Below, one piece after another: positions 9,609-18,113 of a stretch of 64,000 nt of DNA. Positions within the stretch are counted from its first letter, which is position 1; each line of letters opens with the position of its first letter. The DNA comes from Nocardiopsis sp. N85 (GTDB taxonomy: Bacteria; Actinomycetota; Actinomycetes; Streptosporangiales; Streptosporangiaceae). The position numbers were made by a program, and so were the translations under genes. The DNA lies in NCBI RefSeq assembly GCF_028882275.1, contig NZ_JARBUT010000001.1:620001-684000 (forward strand), written 5' to 3'. Below the pieces are notes generated by a model. That model made no database searches. It saw only the letters and a program-made list of their open reading frames with translations, and was not told where the DNA came from.

Positions 9609-10136
9609 ATGGCCGGCGCGATGCGCAAGATGGCGGTCTACCTCGGCCTCGTGGAGGACGACCGTTACGATCACCGCTATGCGGACGAATATGATGAGTT
9701 CGACGATTTCGACGAGGGCGTGGAGGAACACCGCGAGCGCGGTGTGGACACTCCGCGCGGCGAGGGAACACGGGGCGACGAAGTGAGCGACACCGGCGAC
9801 CACTCGGGTACGGGTGAGCGACGCGGTGGCACCACGACGACCTCTTCCACCGCCGACCTCGCGAGGATCACCACGCTCCATCCGCGTACCTACAACGAGG
9901 CGCGTACGATCGGAGAGCACTTCCGGGAGGGCACGCCGGTGATCATGAACCTGACCGAGATGGTCGACAGCGACGCCAAGCGGCTGGTCGACTTCGCGGC
10001 TGGTCTGATCTTCGGTCTGCATGGCAGTATCGAGCGCGTGACCAACAAGGTGTTCCTACTGTCCCCGGCCAACGTCGAGGTGACCGCGGAAGACAAGGCG
10101 CGGATCGCCGAGCGAGGGTTCTTCAATCAGAGCTAG
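9609..10136 (+). CDS. sepF: Cell division protein SepF
   Basis: SepF anchors FtsZ to the membrane in bacteria without FtsA. The N-terminus [14 protein letters not shown] is the conserved amphipathic membrane-targeting helix. An acidic, variable linker (about residues 16-80) follows, then the SepF core (about 82-172) with [23 protein letters not shown] and a FAAGLIFG dimer segment. The ATG at 9609 follows GGAGGAC (9598-9604); an out-of-frame ATG sits 5 nt earlier. 175 residues. Confidence 0.95.
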   Translation: MAGAMRKMAVYLGLVEDDRYDHRYADEYDEFDDFDEGVEEHRERGVDTPRGEGTRGDEVSDTGDHSGTGERRGGTTTTSSTADLARITTLHPRTYNEARTIGEHFREGTPVIMNLTEMVDSDAKRLVDFAAGLIFGLHGSIERVTNKVFLLSPANVEVTAEDKARIAERGFFNQS

Positions 10137-10173
10137 ACCATCACATCCGTCCAGAGATTGGGTCGATTAGACC

Positions 10174-10473
10174 GTGTATCCCGTCCTATTCGTGCTGATC
10201 ATCGCGCTCCAGCTGTACGTGTTCGTGCTGCTCGCGCGTGTCGTTCTGGAGATGGTGCAGTCCTTCTCCCGGACGTGGCGCCCCACGGGGTTCCTGCTCG
10301 TGATCGCCGAGATCGTGTACACGCTCACCGACCCGCCGTTGAGGTTCCTGCGGAAGTTCATCAAGCCGATCCGGCTGGGCAGTATCGCGCTCGACCTGAG
10401 CGTCCTGGTGCTGTTCATCGGTCTGACCATCGTGATGCGCCTCCTTCAAGGATTGGCGGTCTCGGTCGCATAG
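10174..10473 (+). CDS. YggT-family integral membrane protein
   Basis: This is a 99-residue protein with two hydrophobic spans (about residues 3-30 and 72-97) flanking a loop containing the family motif TDPPLRFLRKFI. YggT proteins lie between sepF and divIVA across actinobacteria and are thought to act in envelope or division processes; the exact role is unknown. The GTG at 10174 has no strong ribosome site, and translation may depend on coupling to the transcript starting upstream of sepF. Confidence 0.88.
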   Translation: MYPVLFVLIIALQLYVFVLLARVVLEMVQSFSRTWRPTGFLLVIAEIVYTLTDPPLRFLRKFIKPIRLGSIALDLSVLVLFIGLTIVMRLLQGLAVSVA

Positions 10474-10521
10474 CACCAGGAGCAGGGCGAAAAAAATCGA
10501 CCCCGATTCCGTTATGTGGTC

Positions 10522-10549
10522 TTGGTCATGATCCGGATTGCCGTAAGGT
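10522..10549 (+). promoter_or_regulatory. Candidate divIVA promoter
   Basis: TTGGTC (10522-10527) and TAAGGT (10544-10549) are spaced by 16 bp in the AT-richer yggT-divIVA gap, about 55 nt before the divIVA start. An A7 run (about 10492-10498) lies just upstream. This fits independent expression of divIVA. Confidence 0.5.
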
Positions 10550-10603
10550 CACGATCAGGTAGCGTCCCTACGGATGGACTCCAAGCGCGCCAAGGAGACG
10601 AAG

Positions 10604-11449
10604 ATGCCGCTGACACCCGCTGATGTGCGGAACAAGCAGTTCAGCACGACCCGGCTCCGACCGGGGTACGACGAAGAAGAGGTCGACGCCTTTCTCGACG
10701 AGGTCGAGTCCGAGCTGGACCGACTGATCCAGGAGAACGAGGAACTGCGCGGCAAGCTCGCCGAGTGCCTGCGCGGCAAGGTGCCCAACGCCGGGATGCA
10801 GGACTTCCAGCAGCCCCAGGAGCAGCCCGAGCCGCCTCGCCCCGAGCCCGTCCAGGTCCCGCAGGCCGTCGTCGAGCCGCAGCCCCAGGCGCCCGCTCCC
10901 ATGCACATGAGCATGGGCGGCGAGGAGAACATGGACACGGCCGCCCGCGTCCTGGCCCTCGCCCAGCAGACCGCCGACCAGGCGATCTCCGACGCCCGCC
11001 GTGAGGCCGACGAGACCCTCGGCCGCGCCCGCCACGAGTCCGAGGACATCCTCGGCAAGGCCCGCCGCCAGGCCGAGCAGATCATCGGTGAGGCCCGCGT
11101 CCGCTCCGAGAACCTGGACCGGGACGCCCAGGAGCGTCACCGTCAGGTCATGGGCAGCCTCGTCCAGCAGCGCGAGGAGCTGGAGCACAAGGTCAACGTG
11201 CTCAAGGACTTCGAGCGCGAGTACCGCAGCCGTCTGAAGGACTACTTCGAGCGTCAGCTGCGCGAGCTGGAGGAGGGCGCCGGCATCGAGCAGAACCCGA
11301 ACACCACCGGCGGCTTCCAGACGATGGCCCCGCCGACCGGCCCGACCCCGGCGCTCCAGCACGGTCCCGCGGGCAACCCGTTCGGTCAGCCCGAGCCCGT
11401 CCAGCACGGTGGTTTCCACCCGGGCGAGGCCCCGCACGACCGCCGCTGA
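10604..11449 (+). CDS. divIVA: Polar growth / septum-site coiled-coil protein DivIVA (Wag31)
   Basis: DivIVA marks cell poles and directs tip growth in actinomycetes. The N-terminal membrane-binding domain is clear (MPLTPADVRNKQF, then FLDEVESELDRL). A Gln/Pro-rich linker (about residues 68-105) leads to a long heptad-patterned coiled coil (about 115-225) and a disordered Pro/Gly/His tail. The ATG at 10604 has AAGGAG 6 nt upstream; an upstream in-frame ATG (10574) lacks a site and is not conserved. It is the last classical dcw gene here. Confidence 0.96.
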   Translation: MPLTPADVRNKQFSTTRLRPGYDEEEVDAFLDEVESELDRLIQENEELRGKLAECLRGKVPNAGMQDFQQPQEQPEPPRPEPVQVPQAVVEPQPQAPAPMHMSMGGEENMDTAARVLALAQQTADQAISDARREADETLGRARHESEDILGKARRQAEQIIGEARVRSENLDRDAQERHRQVMGSLVQQREELEHKVNVLKDFEREYRSRLKDYFERQLRELEEGAGIEQNPNTTGGFQTMAPPTGPTPALQHGPAGNPFGQPEPVQHGGFHPGEAPHDRR

Positions 11450-11513
11450 CCCCGGTCGGCGGTAGGCTCCACAACTGAAGATTCCGGCAACGTGTAAAGG
11501 TCCTGGTCGACCC

Positions 11514-12839
11514 GTGATCCTCAGCGTCCTCGCATCCGTCGCGGTGCTGGCGGCCATCGTCGTCATCGTGGCAGCCCTGGTGTTCGCCGAGACCACCCTG
11601 GTGTACATCGCCCTGGGGTTGGCTGGCGTGAGCGCCCTCCTGCTGGTGGGGGCGATTCTCGCCCAGGGGAGGAAGAGAACGGATCGAACGGACGGTTTGG
11701 GGAAGTCGTCCGTTCCCACGGCCTCGCACGTCACGCCGGAACACTCCGAGCGTGTGCCCGCACCGGCTCCCGAGCCGGTGCGGGAGGCCCCGGCCTGGAG
11801 CACGACGGCGGAGGACTCCGGCCCGGGGGAACCGGAGTACGACCTTCCCCGTTGGCAGACGCCCACGGCCCGCGAATGGCCGGAACCGGACACGACGGCC
11901 CCCGCCCCCGCCCCCGCTTCGTTCCCCTCCGCGGTCGAGCCCGACTCCCGCGTCGAGACCCCTGCGGAAACCGCATCGCCCTCCTGGTTCTCCGGCCCCA
12001 CCACGGCCCCCGAACCGGTCGAGGTACCGCGAACCGCCGCGCACGACGATCGCGCGGCCGCCCCCCTCACCGACGAGCCCAGCGCGGACCGGTCGCCCGA
12101 GCCACAGGAACCGCGGGAGCCCGAGGACGACCCCGCGCCCTCCGCCGCCGACCGCGACATGCCGGCCTGGCTCGCCGAGGCCTACGACGACGATCCCGCC
12201 GAGTCCCCCCACACCCCCGCCCCCGCGAGTGACGACGACCGGGAGGACGCCGTCGCGGCCGCCGACCTCCACGAGAGGGACGAGCCCGCCGCGACCGTCA
12301 CCGATGACGACCCTCCCGCGACCGTCGTCTCCTCCACCGACACGGACGAGGTCCGTCCGACCCGGGACGAGGACGCCCCCGAGACGACCGGGCCCGCCAT
12401 GACCGACGACACCGCCCCCGAGGCGGCCCCCGAGACGGACGAGGAGCCCGACGGGGACCCCATGGCGCCGCAGCCGGAGGAGGCGGACGAGCCGGACCCG
12501 GACGAGCCGAACCCGGACCAGGGCCGGCGGGGCGAGAACGGGGCCAACGCGGACGAGCCCACCGTGAGGATGGGCGAGGACCCTCCGAGCACGGGCGAGG
12601 CCCTCACGGACCCGGACCAGGAGCGGGCCGAGGTCACCCGGACCGACGAAGAGGAAACGACCGACGACGGCGCCTCCGCGACGGACGACGAGGAACCGCC
12701 GAAGGGGAAACGCTTCTCCTACAACATCCCGCAGCGGAAGGAGGACACCGAGGAGACCTCCGTGTTCTCCTATCGCACGCCCGCCGAGGACGACGAGGAC
12801 CCCGACGCCACCGCCGCCTTCACCCGCGAACGCCCCTGA
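11514..12839 (+). CDS. Unknown acidic membrane protein with low-complexity tail
   Basis: I do not recognise this 441-residue protein. It has two N-terminal hydrophobic helices (about residues 2-22 and 27-49), a short basic stretch (GRKRTDRTD) and then about 370 residues very rich in Asp, Glu, Pro, Thr and Ala. The only ordered-looking part is near the C-terminus, where KRFSYNIPQ and SVFSYRTP form two related F-S-Y motifs that could be binding or phosphorylation sites. The GTG at 11514 follows AAAGG at a long spacing. Its place behind divIVA hints at a role in polar or envelope biology, which is inference only. Confidence 0.75.
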   Translation: MILSVLASVAVLAAIVVIVAALVFAETTLVYIALGLAGVSALLLVGAILAQGRKRTDRTDGLGKSSVPTASHVTPEHSERVPAPAPEPVREAPAWSTTAEDSGPGEPEYDLPRWQTPTAREWPEPDTTAPAPAPASFPSAVEPDSRVETPAETASPSWFSGPTTAPEPVEVPRTAAHDDRAAAPLTDEPSADRSPEPQEPREPEDDPAPSAADRDMPAWLAEAYDDDPAESPHTPAPASDDDREDAVAAADLHERDEPAATVTDDDPPATVVSSTDTDEVRPTRDEDAPETTGPAMTDDTAPEAAPETDEEPDGDPMAPQPEEADEPDPDEPNPDQGRRGENGANADEPTVRMGEDPPSTGEALTDPDQERAEVTRTDEEETTDDGASATDDEEPPKGKRFSYNIPQRKEDTEETSVFSYRTPAEDDEDPDATAAFTRERP

Positions 12840-12861
12840 CACCCCCGGTACGGGGAACACG

Positions 12862-12896
12862 GACGGGCGCCGCCCCCCGAGGGGGCGGCGCCCGTC
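12862..12896. terminator. Bidirectional terminator between the acidic protein gene and ileS
   Basis: A perfect 16-bp stem (12862-12877 with 12881-12896) closes a 3-nt loop, midway between two convergent genes. It has no T-tract on either strand, as is common for actinomycete terminators. Confidence 0.75.
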
Positions 12897-12904
12897 GCCG
12901 TCGA

Positions 12905-15900
12905 TCAGGCCTTGCGGAAGCCGAAGGCCACGCCGAACTCCTCCGATGAGGTGCGGTGCAGATCCGCACCGACCTCACCCGCCTTGAAGGCGTCCGCCAG
13001 CACCTCGCCGGCGATGGTCCCACCGTGCTCTGCGAGCGCCCGCGACGTGACCTCGTCGGTGGCCGTCCACCACACGTGGATGCGGTCCGACACGTCCAGG
13101 CCGCTCTGCTTGCGGGCCTCCTGGAGCATCCGGACCATCTCCCGGGCCAGACCCGCCCGACGCAGCTCCGACGTCAGCTCCAGGTCCAGCGCCACCGTCT
13201 CACCCGACTCCGAGGCGACCGCCCAGCCCTCACGCGGCTGCTCGGTGACCAGCACCTCGTCGGCGTTGACCTCCACCGGCTCGTCCTCGACCCGGACCCG
13301 CGCCCAGCCGGTCTCGCGCACCTGGCGCACCAGCTCCGCCGGGTCGGCCACCTGGATCGCCTTCGCGACCAGCGGCGTCCGCTTCGCGAACCGCTTGCCC
13401 AGCGCCCGGAAGTTCGGCTTGACCAGGTAGTCCACCAGGTCACCTCCGACCGACGACAGCGAGTCCAGCGACGCCACGTTCAGCTCGTCGGCGACCTGGT
13501 CGCGCAACTGCTCCGGCAGGTCCCCGAAACCCGAGGCGCCCACCAGGGCGCGCGCCAGCGGCTGACGGGTGCGCACCGCCGAGTCCACCCGCGCCGAACG
13601 GCCCAGCTCCACCAGCCGACGGGTCAACCCCATGTGCTCCGACAGGGCCGGGTCGATCAGGTCCTCGCGCACCTGCGGCCACGACGCCAGGTGCACCGAC
13701 TCCGGAGCCCCCGGCCGCCGCAGCGCCGACCACACGTGGTCGGTCAGGAACGGCACGACCGGCGCCATCAACAGCGTCACCGTCTCCAACGCCTCGAACA
13801 GCGTCGCGAACGCCGCCGCGCCCTCCGGAGTGTCCGCCCCGCCCCAGAAACGGCGCCGCGACCGGCGCACGTACCAGTTGGAGACGTCGTCCACGAACGC
13901 GGTCAGGCGACGGCCCGCCGCGGTGGTGTCGAAGGCGTCCATCGCCGCCGTGACGTCGCGGACGACCTCGTTCAGCTCCGACAACAGCCACCGGTCCAAC
14001 AGCGGCCGGTCCTGCGGCGCCGGCGCGTCCGCCAGCCGGGTGTGGTCCCAGCCCTCGCCGGCGTTCGCGTACAGGGTGAAGAACGACACGGTGCTGTAGT
14101 AGGTCAGCAGCACCTTGCGGACGATCTCCTCCAAGGCGGCGTGCCCCACCCGGCGGGCGGTCCACGGCGAACCACTGGCCAGCATGAACCACCGCAGCGC
14201 GTCGGCGCCGTGCCGGTCCATCACCGGGATGGGCTCCATGACGTTGCCCAGGTGCTTGCTCATCTTGCGGCCGTCCTCGGCGAGGATGTGACCGAGCACC
14301 ACGACGTTCTCGAACGCGTTGCGGTCGTGCACCATCGTGTTGACCGCCAGCAGCGAGTAGAACCAGCCGCGGGTCTGGTCGATCGCCTCGGAGATGTACT
14401 GCGCCGGGAAGTTCTCCCGGAACACCTCCTCGTCGACGTGCGGCGCGCCCCACTGCGCGAACGGCATCGACCCCGAGTCGAACCAGGCGTCGATGACCTC
14501 GGGTACGCGCCGCGCCACCCGCTCCTCTTCGGGGAGGGACGGGTCGGCGTCCGGGTCGGGGATGACGATGTCGTCCACGTAGGGGCGATGCGGGTCCAGG
14601 TTCGACAGGTCCTGCCCGCTCAGCTCGCTCAGCTCCGCGAGCGAACCCACGCAGATCCGCCGCCCGTCGGGGAACTCCCAGATCGGCAGCGGGGTGCCCC
14701 AGTAGCGGTTGCGCGACAACGCCCAGTCGACGTTGCCCCGCAGCCACTCCCCGAAGCGGCCCTCCTTGACGTTCTCGGGCACCCAGTTCGTCGCCTGGTT
14801 CTGCGCGATCAGCTCGTCCTTGACGGCGGTGGTGCGGATGTACCAGGACGGCACCGCGTAGTACAGCAGCGCCGTGTGGCAGCGCCAGCAGTGCGGGTAG
14901 GAGTGCTCGTAGCTCAGGTGCCGGAACAGCAGACCCCGGTCCTTCAGGTCCCGCGTCAGCGTCCTGTCGGCCTCCTTGAAGAACACCCCGCCGACCAGGT
15001 CCAGGTCCTCCTCGAAGGCGCCGTCGGGGCGCACCGGGTTGACCATCGGCAGCCCGTAGGCGCGGGCCACCGCCATGTCGTCGGCACCGAACGCGGGCGC
15101 CTGGTGGACCAGACCGGTGCCGTCCTCGACGGTCACGTAGTCGGCGAGCACCACGTAGTGCGCGGGCTCGTCGAAGGGCACCAGGTCGAACGGGCGCCGG
15201 TAGGTCCAGCGCTCCATCTCATCGCCCTCGAAGGACTCCCCGGTGAGTTCCCAGCCCTCCCCGAGGACCTTCTCGAACAGCGGACGGGCCACGACCAGAC
15301 GCTCGTTCCCGTCGGTGGCCACCACGTACTCCACGTCGGGGTGGACCGCCACGGCGGTGTTGGACACCAACGTCCACGGGGTGGTCGTCCACACCAACAG
15401 CGCGGTCGGGTGCTCGGGGGCGGCCAGCGGCCCCGACGTCACCGGGAAACGCACGTACACCGACGGGTCGGTGACGGTCTCGTACCCCTGGGCCAGCTCG
15501 TGGTCGGACAGGGTGGTGCCGCAACGCGGGCAGTAGGGGCTGATCCGGAAGTCGCGGACCAGCAGGTCCTTCTCCCAGATCCGCTTCAGCGCCCACCACA
15601 CCGACTCCACGTACTGCGGGTCCATGGTGCGGTAGGCGTCGTCCATGTTCACCCAGTAGCCCATGCGCTCGGTCATCGCGGTGAACGCGTCGACGTTGCG
15701 CAGCACGGACTCGCGGCAGCGGGCGTTGAACTCGGCGATGCCGAAGGACTCGATGTCCTTCTTGCCGGACAGGCCGAGTTCCTTCTCCACGGCCACCTCG
15801 ACGGGCAGGCCGTGGCAGTCCCAGCCGGCCTTGCGGTCCACGTGGTAGCCGCGCATGGTGCGAAAACGCGGGAAGACGTCCTTGAACGCGCGAGCCTCGA

Positions 15901-16108
15901 CGTGGTGCACGCCGGGCTGCCCGTTGGCGGTGGGCGGGCCCTCGTAGAACACCCAGTTCGGGCCGCCGCGGGTCTGGTCGAGGGAGCGCTGGAAGACGTT
16001 CTCCTTCGACCAACGGTCGAGGATCTCGCGCTCCATCGCGGGCAGGTCGATCTGCGCGGGCAGCTGGGGTAGTGCGCGGGATGCGTCCGGCCGGGAGTCG
16101 TTGGCCAC
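12905..16108 (-). CDS. ileS: Isoleucine--tRNA ligase, eukaryote-like IleRS2 type
   Basis: This 1067-residue class I synthetase charges tRNA-Ile. The class I signature region reads PPTANGQPGVHH, so the usual HxGH is replaced by GVHH at residues 66-69. Further landmarks are WDCHGLPVE, a CPRCG zinc-type pair, the editing domain with WTTTPWTL, CWRCHT, and the KMSKHLGN catalytic loop. Length and motifs match the IleRS2 branch, known for mupirocin resistance. The GTG start at 16108 has GGAAAGG (16122-16116) 7 nt upstream. The gene is transcribed against the dcw cluster and is preceded by a T-box leader. Confidence 0.97.
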   Translation of the reverse strand: MANDSRPDASRALPQLPAQIDLPAMEREILDRWSKENVFQRSLDQTRGGPNWVFYEGPPTANGQPGVHHVEARAFKDVFPRFRTMRGYHVDRKAGWDCHGLPVEVAVEKELGLSGKKDIESFGIAEFNARCRESVLRNVDAFTAMTERMGYWVNMDDAYRTMDPQYVESVWWALKRIWEKDLLVRDFRISPYCPRCGTTLSDHELAQGYETVTDPSVYVRFPVTSGPLAAPEHPTALLVWTTTPWTLVSNTAVAVHPDVEYVVATDGNERLVVARPLFEKVLGEGWELTGESFEGDEMERWTYRRPFDLVPFDEPAHYVVLADYVTVEDGTGLVHQAPAFGADDMAVARAYGLPMVNPVRPDGAFEEDLDLVGGVFFKEADRTLTRDLKDRGLLFRHLSYEHSYPHCWRCHTALLYYAVPSWYIRTTAVKDELIAQNQATNWVPENVKEGRFGEWLRGNVDWALSRNRYWGTPLPIWEFPDGRRICVGSLAELSELSGQDLSNLDPHRPYVDDIVIPDPDADPSLPEEERVARRVPEVIDAWFDSGSMPFAQWGAPHVDEEVFRENFPAQYISEAIDQTRGWFYSLLAVNTMVHDRNAFENVVVLGHILAEDGRKMSKHLGNVMEPIPVMDRHGADALRWFMLASGSPWTARRVGHAALEEIVRKVLLTYYSTVSFFTLYANAGEGWDHTRLADAPAPQDRPLLDRWLLSELNEVVRDVTAAMDAFDTTAAGRRLTAFVDDVSNWYVRRSRRRFWGGADTPEGAAAFATLFEALETVTLLMAPVVPFLTDHVWSALRRPGAPESVHLASWPQVREDLIDPALSEHMGLTRRLVELGRSARVDSAVRTRQPLARALVGASGFGDLPEQLRDQVADELNVASLDSLSSVGGDLVDYLVKPNFRALGKRFAKRTPLVAKAIQVADPAELVRQVRETGWARVRVEDEPVEVNADEVLVTEQPREGWAVASESGETVALDLELTSELRRAGLAREMVRMLQEARKQSGLDVSDRIHVWWTATDEVTSRALAEHGGTIAGEVLADAFKAGEVGADLHRTSSEEFGVAFGFRKA

Positions 16109-16410
16109 CGTCGTACCTTTCCATCAGGGGAGTTCCTGACGGAGGGACGAGGCCAGGGGCCCCGCGGTACCACCCTCCTTGGAGACCGTGTTCCGTCCGC
16201 GCGACGGCGGCCGGGGCGGTTCCCTCTTCGTTGTGCTTGTCGGGTCTACCGGGGACGCGCGGCGTCCCGTTCTTCCGACGGCTCCGGGGTGATCTTCGTG
16301 CCGGTCGTGCCCCCGGGCTCCCACCGCCCCCGGGTCGCTTGGACGGGACCGCGCTTCTAAGCTGTGTCCGTCCGGTCGGGGCCGGCACTACTCGTCCCCA
16401 TCGACACCCG
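16109..16410 (-). promoter_or_regulatory. T-box riboswitch leader of ileS
   Basis: On the - strand the T-box core AGGGTGGTACCGCGG reads from 16176 to 16162, a complete match to the consensus that pairs with the tRNA acceptor end. A likely isoleucine specifier codon ATC lies at 16293-16291 inside GAAGATCACC. A possible -10 box TATCCT (16421-16416) would start the RNA near 16410. No T-run lies between the T-box and the gene. The ribosome site GGAAAGG (16122-16116) follows C/T-rich tracts that could sequester it, so control of translation rather than termination is likely, as known for actinobacterial ileS T-boxes. Uncharged tRNA-Ile would turn synthesis on. Confidence 0.9.
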
Positions 16411-16468
16411 GGCCCAGGATAACGCAGTGCGGGGCGGAACCTCGCGCTTTTCTCGAAGGAGCGACGCC

Positions 16469-16729
16469 ATGGCCGAGAACGTGCGCGGCACCGTCCTGGT
16501 GACGCTGTCGGATCGGGACGACGCCGAGGAACTGGCCGAACAGTTGGTCGAGCAGGGCTACGAACCGTGCCTGGTCCACCGGGACATGCTGGCCGGGGAG
16601 GACGACGCCGAGGACGCCGACTGGGTCATCGAGGTGCACACGGGCCCGCACGGCGGCCCGGCGGTGTTCGACGAACCGCACCTGGCCGCCCTCGCCGAGG
16701 ACTACGGCGGCTTCGCCGCCGCCGAATAG
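16469..16729 (+). CDS. Small conserved-looking acidic protein of unknown function
   Basis: This is an 86-residue protein, divergent from ileS. The pattern TVLVTLSDRDDAEELAEQL followed by a short strand, a DWVIEV strand and a C-terminal helix suggests a small alpha/beta (ferredoxin-like) fold, loosely like RraB- or DUF2007-type domains; I cannot assign it. The ATG at 16469 has GAAGGA about 8 nt upstream; an in-frame GTG at 16364 lies inside the ileS leader and is unlikely. No transmembrane or signal segment is seen. Confidence 0.75.
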   Translation: MAENVRGTVLVTLSDRDDAEELAEQLVEQGYEPCLVHRDMLAGEDDAEDADWVIEVHTGPHGGPAVFDEPHLAALAEDYGGFAAAE

Positions 16730-16787
16730 CCCCCACCGGGTCGGAACCCGGCCCGGGAGGGCGTGCGCCCACGCGAGGCCGCCCGCG

Positions 16788-16884
16788 CCGCCCCCCGGGT
16801 GGTGCGCGCCGACGCCCGCGCCCGCCGCTTACCCGCCCCCCGGGTGGTGCGCGCCGACGCCCGCGCCCGCCGCTTACCCGCCCC
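16788..16884. repeat. 45-bp tandem repeat, about 2.2 copies
   Basis: Two identical 45-bp units begin at 16788 and 16833, with a partial third ending at 16884. They lie in the 347-bp gap 16730-17076, in which I see no convincing gene on either strand. The unit contains CGGGTGGTGCGCGCCGACG. A multiple-of-three period keeps frames open but no gene uses it. Confidence 0.9.
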
Positions 16885-17076
16885 ACCGGGTGGGAGGACA
16901 CCGGCGCGGTCACCGACATCCCGGACCCGCGCGGGGCCCGTCACCGGGCCCGGTCGTTGCCAAGGGGCCGGTGCTCGCCTAGGCTTCCCCGCACCACTCG
17001 CGGCTCCGCCCACGGGGGTGATCCCGCAGGTCGGCGGGGTTCGGGCGGGTGCCGCACGGTCGGGGGAGGCAACGCG

Positions 17077-17487
17077 ATGAAAGCCACCGAGGCGGCGGAT
17101 ATGCCGGTGCTGCCGGGGGAGGACCCCTGGACGTCGGAGGAACTGGTCCGGGTCCGGGACCGACTGGAGAACGACATCGCCACGGCGCGCGAGGAGATAC
17201 GCCAGGTCGAGCGACAGGTCGCCGAACGGCTCACCGACCCCGTCGAGGGGGCGGGGGACGATCCCGCCGACACCGGGGCCAAGGCCTTCGAACGCGAACA
17301 CGAGCTGGCGTTGGCCTACAATACTCGTGACCTGCTCGCCGCGAGCGAGCGGGCGATCGAACGGATGCACGCGGGGACCTACGGGATCTGTGAGTCATGC
17401 GGTCGGCCCACCGGCAAGGCGCGCCTTCAGGCGTTCCCCCGGGCCACCCTGTGCGTCACCTGCAAACAGCGCGAGGAGCGCCGCTGA
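17077..17487 (+). CDS. DksA/TraR-family C4 zinc-finger protein
   Basis: This 136-residue protein has an N-terminal coiled-coil region (EELVRVRDRLENDIATARE) and a C-terminal four-cysteine zinc finger, CESCG and later CVTCK, separated by a KARLQAFP stretch. DksA/TraR proteins insert a coiled coil into the RNA polymerase secondary channel and modulate stringent control; actinobacterial members are poorly studied. The ATG at 17077 is preceded by GGGGGAGG. It lies 29 bp before lspA and probably begins the lspA-rluA operon. Confidence 0.9.
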   Translation: MKATEAADMPVLPGEDPWTSEELVRVRDRLENDIATAREEIRQVERQVAERLTDPVEGAGDDPADTGAKAFEREHELALAYNTRDLLAASERAIERMHAGTYGICESCGRPTGKARLQAFPRATLCVTCKQREERR

Positions 17488-17516
17488 CTGAGGTAGAGCC
17501 CTCCGGGGACAGCAAC

Positions 17517-18113
17517 ATGACCACGAACCGCAAGACGGGGATCCCCCCGCGCCGCTATCCGATGCTGGTGCTCATCGCGCTCACCGCCATCGGTGTCGAC
17601 CTCCTCACCAAGGAATGGGTCCTGGCGACCTTCCACGAGGGTGAACGACTCGACGTCATCGGCAGCGTCGTGCAGTTCACCCTGGTGTACAACACCGGTG
17701 CCGCCTTCTCCATGGGCACCGACCACACCTGGGTGTTCTCCACCATCGCCACCGTCGTGGTGATCGCGATCGCCTGCTACGGCCTGCGCGTGCGCAGCGC
17801 CTGGTGGGCGGCCTCCCTCGGCCTGATGATGGGCGGGGCCGCCGGCAACCTGCTGGACCGGATCTTCCGCGAGCCCGAACCGTTCCACGGCGCCGTCGTC
17901 GACTTCGTCAAGGTGATGAGCTTCCCGGTCTTCAACGTCGCCGACTCCTGCGTGGTGGTCGGGGCGATCCTGGTCGTCGCGCTGACCTTCAAGGGACTCG
18001 ACCCCGACGGCACCTGGGCGTCCGACAAGACCGAGGCGACCGTCGCCACCACCGACGACGCCGAGGGCGACACCGCCCCCGGTGACGACACGACCGAAGG
18101 GAAGGGCCAGTGA
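17517..18113 (+). CDS. lspA: Lipoprotein signal peptidase LspA
   Basis: LspA is the membrane aspartyl protease (signal peptidase II) that cuts the signal peptide from diacylated prolipoproteins. Four transmembrane helices are visible in the 198-residue product. The catalytic pair is Asp129 in GAVVDF and Asp143 in FNVADS, and GNLLDRI precedes them as usual. The C-terminus carries a hydrophilic Thr/Asp/Glu-rich tail. The ATG at 17517 has a weak upstream site. The stop overlaps the next gene (GTGA). It acts after Lgt, encoded at 61.8 kb. Confidence 0.95.
   Translation: MTTNRKTGIPPRRYPMLVLIALTAIGVDLLTKEWVLATFHEGERLDVIGSVVQFTLVYNTGAAFSMGTDHTWVFSTIATVVVIAIACYGLRVRSAWWAASLGLMMGGAAGNLLDRIFREPEPFHGAVVDFVKVMSFPVFNVADSCVVVGAILVVALTFKGLDPDGTWASDKTEATVATTDDAEGDTAPGDDTTEGKGQ

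Noticed and set aside
12956-16072. A 1038-codon open frame on the + strand opposite ileS
   Set aside because: It is the antisense shadow of ileS: Arg/His/Gln/Val-rich product, no recognisable domain, and no ribosome site. GC-rich genes routinely leave such frames open.
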